From the NCBI RefSeq assembly GCF_025466085.1, contig NZ_JANLOD010000019.1, positions 24,303 to 88,302 of the forward strand: a DNA stretch of 64,000 bases, in the 5' to 3' direction. The notes beneath the pieces were generated by a model. The model saw only the letters and a program-made list of their open reading frames with translations. It did not search any database and was not told the origin of the DNA. Origin of the DNA: Pseudomonas sp. 14P_8.1_Bac3. Lineage in GTDB: Bacteria; Pseudomonadota; Gammaproteobacteria; Pseudomonadales; Pseudomonadaceae. This document shows positions 61,225 through 64,000 of the stretch, in pieces (position 1 is the stretch's first letter; each line of letters opens with the position of its first letter). A program made the translations under genes and the position numbers.

Positions 61225-62727
61225 TCAGCGTTTAACCGACAGATCCACCTGGGTCATGCGGCTGCGGATGGTGAACACGCCGTCGCCGGACAGGATCGCA
61301 CTGCGGGCAAACAGGCGGCCGTTTTCCCAGTTCGAAAGGCCCAGTTCCGGTTTGTTCAGTGCGTACTGGCCGTCGACCCAGCGGGTGATGCCGTTGCCCA
61401 CGAACGGTGCGTTGACCGCATTGTAGAAACGCTCATGAGCTTCGGCGTCTTCGCTGATCAGCGACACGGTGAATTGCGGGCTGTAGCGGTTGAACAAGGC
61501 GATGGCGCTGTCCAGGTCATCGACAATTTTCAGGCTGACTTCCGGGGTTTCTTCCCACTCCCACTCGCGGCCCAACTGGTCCTCGGGCAGCGATTCGGCC
61601 AAGGCTTCGGTGACATAACCTTCAGCACGGCAGACATCGACGGTCGCATTTCGCCAATCATGAGGCACGCTCGTCTCGCTGCCTTCGACGATGTGCAGCT
61701 TGCAACCCTCATCTCGCGCGGCACCCGCCTGTTTCAACGCGCTCAGGAACAGCGGCACCAACTCGGCAGCGCGGTCGCGATGAATCAGGCAGACGTTCAG
61801 GGTGTTGCAGACTTTGCGGTCCAGGGAATTGCGCACGACAGCGGCAAAACGCGTGGCGTCGGCGTCCTTGTCGGCGATCAGCCAGGCACCACCGGTGCCA
61901 TGCAGGCTGACGGCGGTGCCGGCCTGTTGGGCGATGCTGCCCAATTGACTCACGGCTCGCCCCGACCCGCGGGCCACCGCGAGCGACAGGCGCCGATCGG
62001 CGAACATCGCCCAGCCGGCGGCGTGATTGATGCTGTCCACCAGCGACACCGCGCCCACCGGCAAACCGGCATCGCTCAACGCCGGGTTCAACGCGTGGGT
62101 GACAATGGCTTGCGCCGTGCCCAAGGCGTCACTGCCGATGCGCAGCACGGCGGTGTTGCCGGTGCGCAACACGCCCGCGGCGTCGGCGAACACGTTCGGC
62201 CGGCCTTCGAAGACGAAAGCGACAATGCCCAGCGGCGACACCACCTGCTCGACTTTCCAGCCGTCATGCTCGACGCAACTGATCACTTTGCCGCGAGTGG
62301 CCGGAGCGTCGCGCCAGGCCCGGAGGCCGGCGATCATGTCGCGGCGCATGCGTTCATCCGCCAGCAACCGCGTGGTCGAGCGTCCTCGTGACCGGGCCCA
62401 CTCGATGTCGGCCAGGTTGGCCGCCTCAATCTGTTCCCAGCAGGCCGGGTCTTCCAGACGCTGGGCAAACAGATCGAAAAAGGTACTGATCGCCTCGTCC
62501 GGCACCGCGGACATCGCCGTAAAAGCCGCTTCGGCCCGCTCGATCGCCACCGCCGCCGCTTTCTGGTCAGCGACGGGGATCAGCAACAACTCGCCGCTGA
62601 CCTGTTCCACCAGCAGGTGGTCGCCGGGCTGAAAGCGCAAGGCCAGTTCGGGGCTGACCACAGTGACGCGGTTACCAGCGTAAGGAATGGGCGTGCCAGC
62701 GATTAGACGTTCGAGCGCGAGAGACAT
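61225..62727 (-). CDS. ALDH-superfamily protein related to glutamate-5-semialdehyde dehydrogenase
   Basis: This is a 500-residue aldehyde dehydrogenase-fold protein. The centre resembles ProA: FEGRPNVFADAAGVLRTGNTAVLRIGSDALGT and the Cys motif DRKVCNTLNVCLIHRD, with the EWEWEETPEVSLKIV C-terminal part. It is about 80 residues longer than ProA, with an extra N-terminal segment (MSLALERLIAGTPIPYAGNRVTVVSPEL). The cell's true proA is normally elsewhere beside nadD, so this is probably a paralogue with another acyl or aldehyde substrate. No neighbouring kinase gene (proB type) is present. Confidence 0.72.
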   Translation of the reverse strand: MSLALERLIAGTPIPYAGNRVTVVSPELALRFQPGDHLLVEQVSGELLLIPVADQKAAAVAIERAEAAFTAMSAVPDEAISTFFDLFAQRLEDPACWEQIEAANLADIEWARSRGRSTTRLLADERMRRDMIAGLRAWRDAPATRGKVISCVEHDGWKVEQVVSPLGIVAFVFEGRPNVFADAAGVLRTGNTAVLRIGSDALGTAQAIVTHALNPALSDAGLPVGAVSLVDSINHAAGWAMFADRRLSLAVARGSGRAVSQLGSIAQQAGTAVSLHGTGGAWLIADKDADATRFAAVVRNSLDRKVCNTLNVCLIHRDRAAELVPLFLSALKQAGAARDEGCKLHIVEGSETSVPHDWRNATVDVCRAEGYVTEALAESLPEDQLGREWEWEETPEVSLKIVDDLDSAIALFNRYSPQFTVSLISEDAEAHERFYNAVNAPFVGNGITRWVDGQYALNKPELGLSNWENGRLFARSAILSGDGVFTIRSRMTQVDLSVKR

Positions 62728-62808
62728 GAAGCAGTTTCACCATGCAGTGGGCGGCCGGAAAATGTATAGGAAAATCCCCGTAGCGTCATTAACCGGCCGG
62801 TGTCCGAC

Positions 62809-63885
62809 TCAACGGGCTTGCAGCCGCGCATGCAACAGGCCCTTGACCGTGCGCATCACCGCCGCATTCGCTTCTTCCATCTGCCCGACGTGCGTCAGGG
62901 CCTGCTCCAGCTCACCCCGGCCATGGGCCTCCAGCGCTGCCTGACCGCTGCTGTGCACCAATCGATGCGGCACTTCCATCCGCCGAAAATCGGCGTCGCG
63001 TTGTTGGTTCTGGTTCTGATCACTGTAGTACCACTGGCCGAACAGGCACTCGGTTTCGTCAGGCAGCGTCAGCGGCGCATGCGGCTTGGGGTTGAGCAGG
63101 CGGTCGTAGACGGTGACTTTGAGCGTCAACTCTTGCAGGTTGGCCAGCTCGACGTCGGACAACAGGTGCGACTGGTCGATGTCGCGCTGCATCTGCTGCG
63201 CCTCGCCGTACATGCCGGTCATGGCCTCGGCGGTTTTGTCGATCACCGCGCCAAAGGCATTGGAAATCTGGCCCTGTTGCGAAATCGCCTGTTTGGCGTG
63301 ACTGATTTCCTGCTGAATGGCCGAGGTTTCCTTGACGATTTCCCGGGTCGCCTCGGCCGTCTTTTCCGCCAGCAGCCGCACTTCCCCGGCAACCACCGCA
63401 AAGCCCCGCCCGGTTTCCCCGGCCCGCGCGGCTTCGATGGCCGCGTTGAGGGCCAGCAGGTTGGTCTTGCGGGCGATGTCGCTGATCAGGTCGACGATGC
63501 GATCGATCTCGCTGGCGCGGCCCACCAGGTGAGTGATGACGTCCTCCAGCGCGTCCAGCCCTGCGGCCATGACCCGCGATTGTTCCTGCAGGTGAGTGAC
63601 CTGTTGGCGATTGTCGATGGCGGCGCGGGCGACGGTTTCAGCCCGTTGGTGATTGAGTTTGAGGCGCTGGTTGAGCATCGAGAAGGATTCGCTGACCGGC
63701 GACAGCGAATTGCCGCAGATCAACAGGTGCTGCGCCAGGCCGCGAAAAAAATCTCGCTCGCGTAATTCGGCCTTACGGGTCGCCTGCTGTAAGTCATCTA
63801 CACCGGCTGTCGCAGTCGCTTCGGTCACCGGCGCCGGCAGCTTGGCAGTGTCCTCGACGGTTTTCCTGCGCCACGTGAAATTCAT
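62809..63885 (-). CDS. Soluble methyl-accepting chemotaxis-type receptor with CZB domain
   Basis: This is a 358-residue cytosolic receptor. A short N-terminal helix region (1-85) leads to a compact MCP signalling core (about 90-225) with the hairpin tip [56 protein letters not shown]-terminal CZB domain follows (about 240-320) with Cys280-xFGxWYY and His307, His311. In CZB proteins a His-Cys-His-His set binds zinc; here the first His position of the usual helix ([11 protein letters not shown]) is not His. The start at 63885 has AGGGGA six nt before it; the ATG six bases further upstream falls directly on the Shine-Dalgarno. No membrane helices. Confidence 0.85.
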   Translation of the reverse strand: MNFTWRRKTVEDTAKLPAPVTEATATAGVDDLQQATRKAELRERDFFRGLAQHLLICGNSLSPVSESFSMLNQRLKLNHQRAETVARAAIDNRQQVTHLQEQSRVMAAGLDALEDVITHLVGRASEIDRIVDLISDIARKTNLLALNAAIEAARAGETGRGFAVVAGEVRLLAEKTAEATREIVKETSAIQQEISHAKQAISQQGQISNAFGAVIDKTAEAMTGMYGEAQQMQRDIDQSHLLSDVELANLQELTLKVTVYDRLLNPKPHAPLTLPDETECLFGQWYYSDQNQNQQRDADFRRMEVPHRLVHSSGQAALEAHGRGELEQALTHVGQMEEANAAVMRTVKGLLHARLQAR

Positions 63886-64000
63886 CGCCATTCCCCTGTG
63901 CCCCCGACGCAAAGCGTCAAAGGCGCGGACAATACGAATGATCAGTGCCAGGTGAAATATCCAATCCAACGAAAAACCCCAAGACCACCCTATTTCCCTG
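63886..64000. other. Right edge of the window
   Basis: This is the upstream region of the CZB receptor gene, on whose strand it is the 5' leader. No further gene start or repeat is seen before the window ends. Confidence 0.6.

Overview
The window is high-GC chromosomal DNA of a fluorescent-group Pseudomonas. This is judged from the proteins (BkdA1/A2/B-LpdV, PedE/PedH, LldD, IlvE), from codon use, and from at least sixteen Pseudomonas-type REP/BIME palindromes built on GTAGGAGCGAGC..GCTCGCGA that fill many intergenic gaps. I see no rRNA, tRNA, CRISPR, transposase, integrase or prophage genes. Most of the window looks like core or near-core chromosome, with accessory-looking single genes in the right half.

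Region 1 (about 1-21.7 kb) is a complete ped/exa cluster for periplasmic PQQ-dependent oxidation of alcohols and aldehydes. It holds aldehyde dehydrogenase pedI, lanthanide-type dehydrogenase pedH (WDYDG motif), an operon of cytochrome c pedF plus three quinoprotein accessory proteins, calcium-type dehydrogenase pedE (WDFSG motif) and a secreted pentapeptide-repeat protein. It also holds the pedS2/pedR2 two-component pair preceded by a previously unlisted 40-residue membrane-peptide ORF. Further right are an ABC-type module (solute-binding protein, beta-propeller, ATPase, permease), a CxxxCW rhodanese-like protein, the regulator pedR1, and the multi-PAS hybrid kinase pedS1 coupled to a FIST-domain sensor protein. 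A 15-bp near-palindrome related to TACTACCTTGGTACT recurs upstream of six of these units and is a good candidate for the PedR1/PedR2 binding site.

Region 2 (21.7-31.8 kb) carries a porin, a TSUP sulfur-anion exporter divergent from an ETHE1-like persulfide dioxygenase, then bkdR divergent from bkdA1-bkdA2-bkdB-lpdV (branched-chain ketoacid dehydrogenase), followed by the branched-chain aminotransferase ilvE. Transamination and oxidative decarboxylation of Val/Leu/Ile are therefore side by side.

Region 3 (31.8-41.3 kb) contains a two-gene DNA-repair module (radical SAM protein plus its TIGR03915-type partner) behind a textbook LexA box, an FKBP isomerase, an RcnB-like small protein, an MFS symporter with a ModA-like binding protein and a LysR regulator, a Kef-type K+/H+ antiporter and an AlkC-type alkylpurine glycosylase.

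Region 4 (41.3-51.5 kb) has a LysR regulator divergent from a GMC oxidoreductase, an MHS-family symporter and L-lactate dehydrogenase lldD (probably one carbon-source module). It is followed by an iron-regulated cell-surface signalling cassette (ECF sigma, FecR-like anti-sigma, TonB-dependent receptor with STN domain) behind a Fur box.

Region 5 (51.5-64 kb) is mixed: DUF427 protein, short-chain dehydrogenase, AraC regulator, an unusual 742-residue fusion of a papain-like cysteine protease and an alpha/beta hydrolase, topoisomerase III, a glutathione transferase, a GNAT acetyltransferase, two small conserved hypotheticals, a ProA-like aldehyde dehydrogenase and a soluble CZB-type chemoreceptor. 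The fusion enzyme, the SOS-controlled radical SAM pair, the kinase-coupled micro-ORF and the shared ped motif are the most promising leads.
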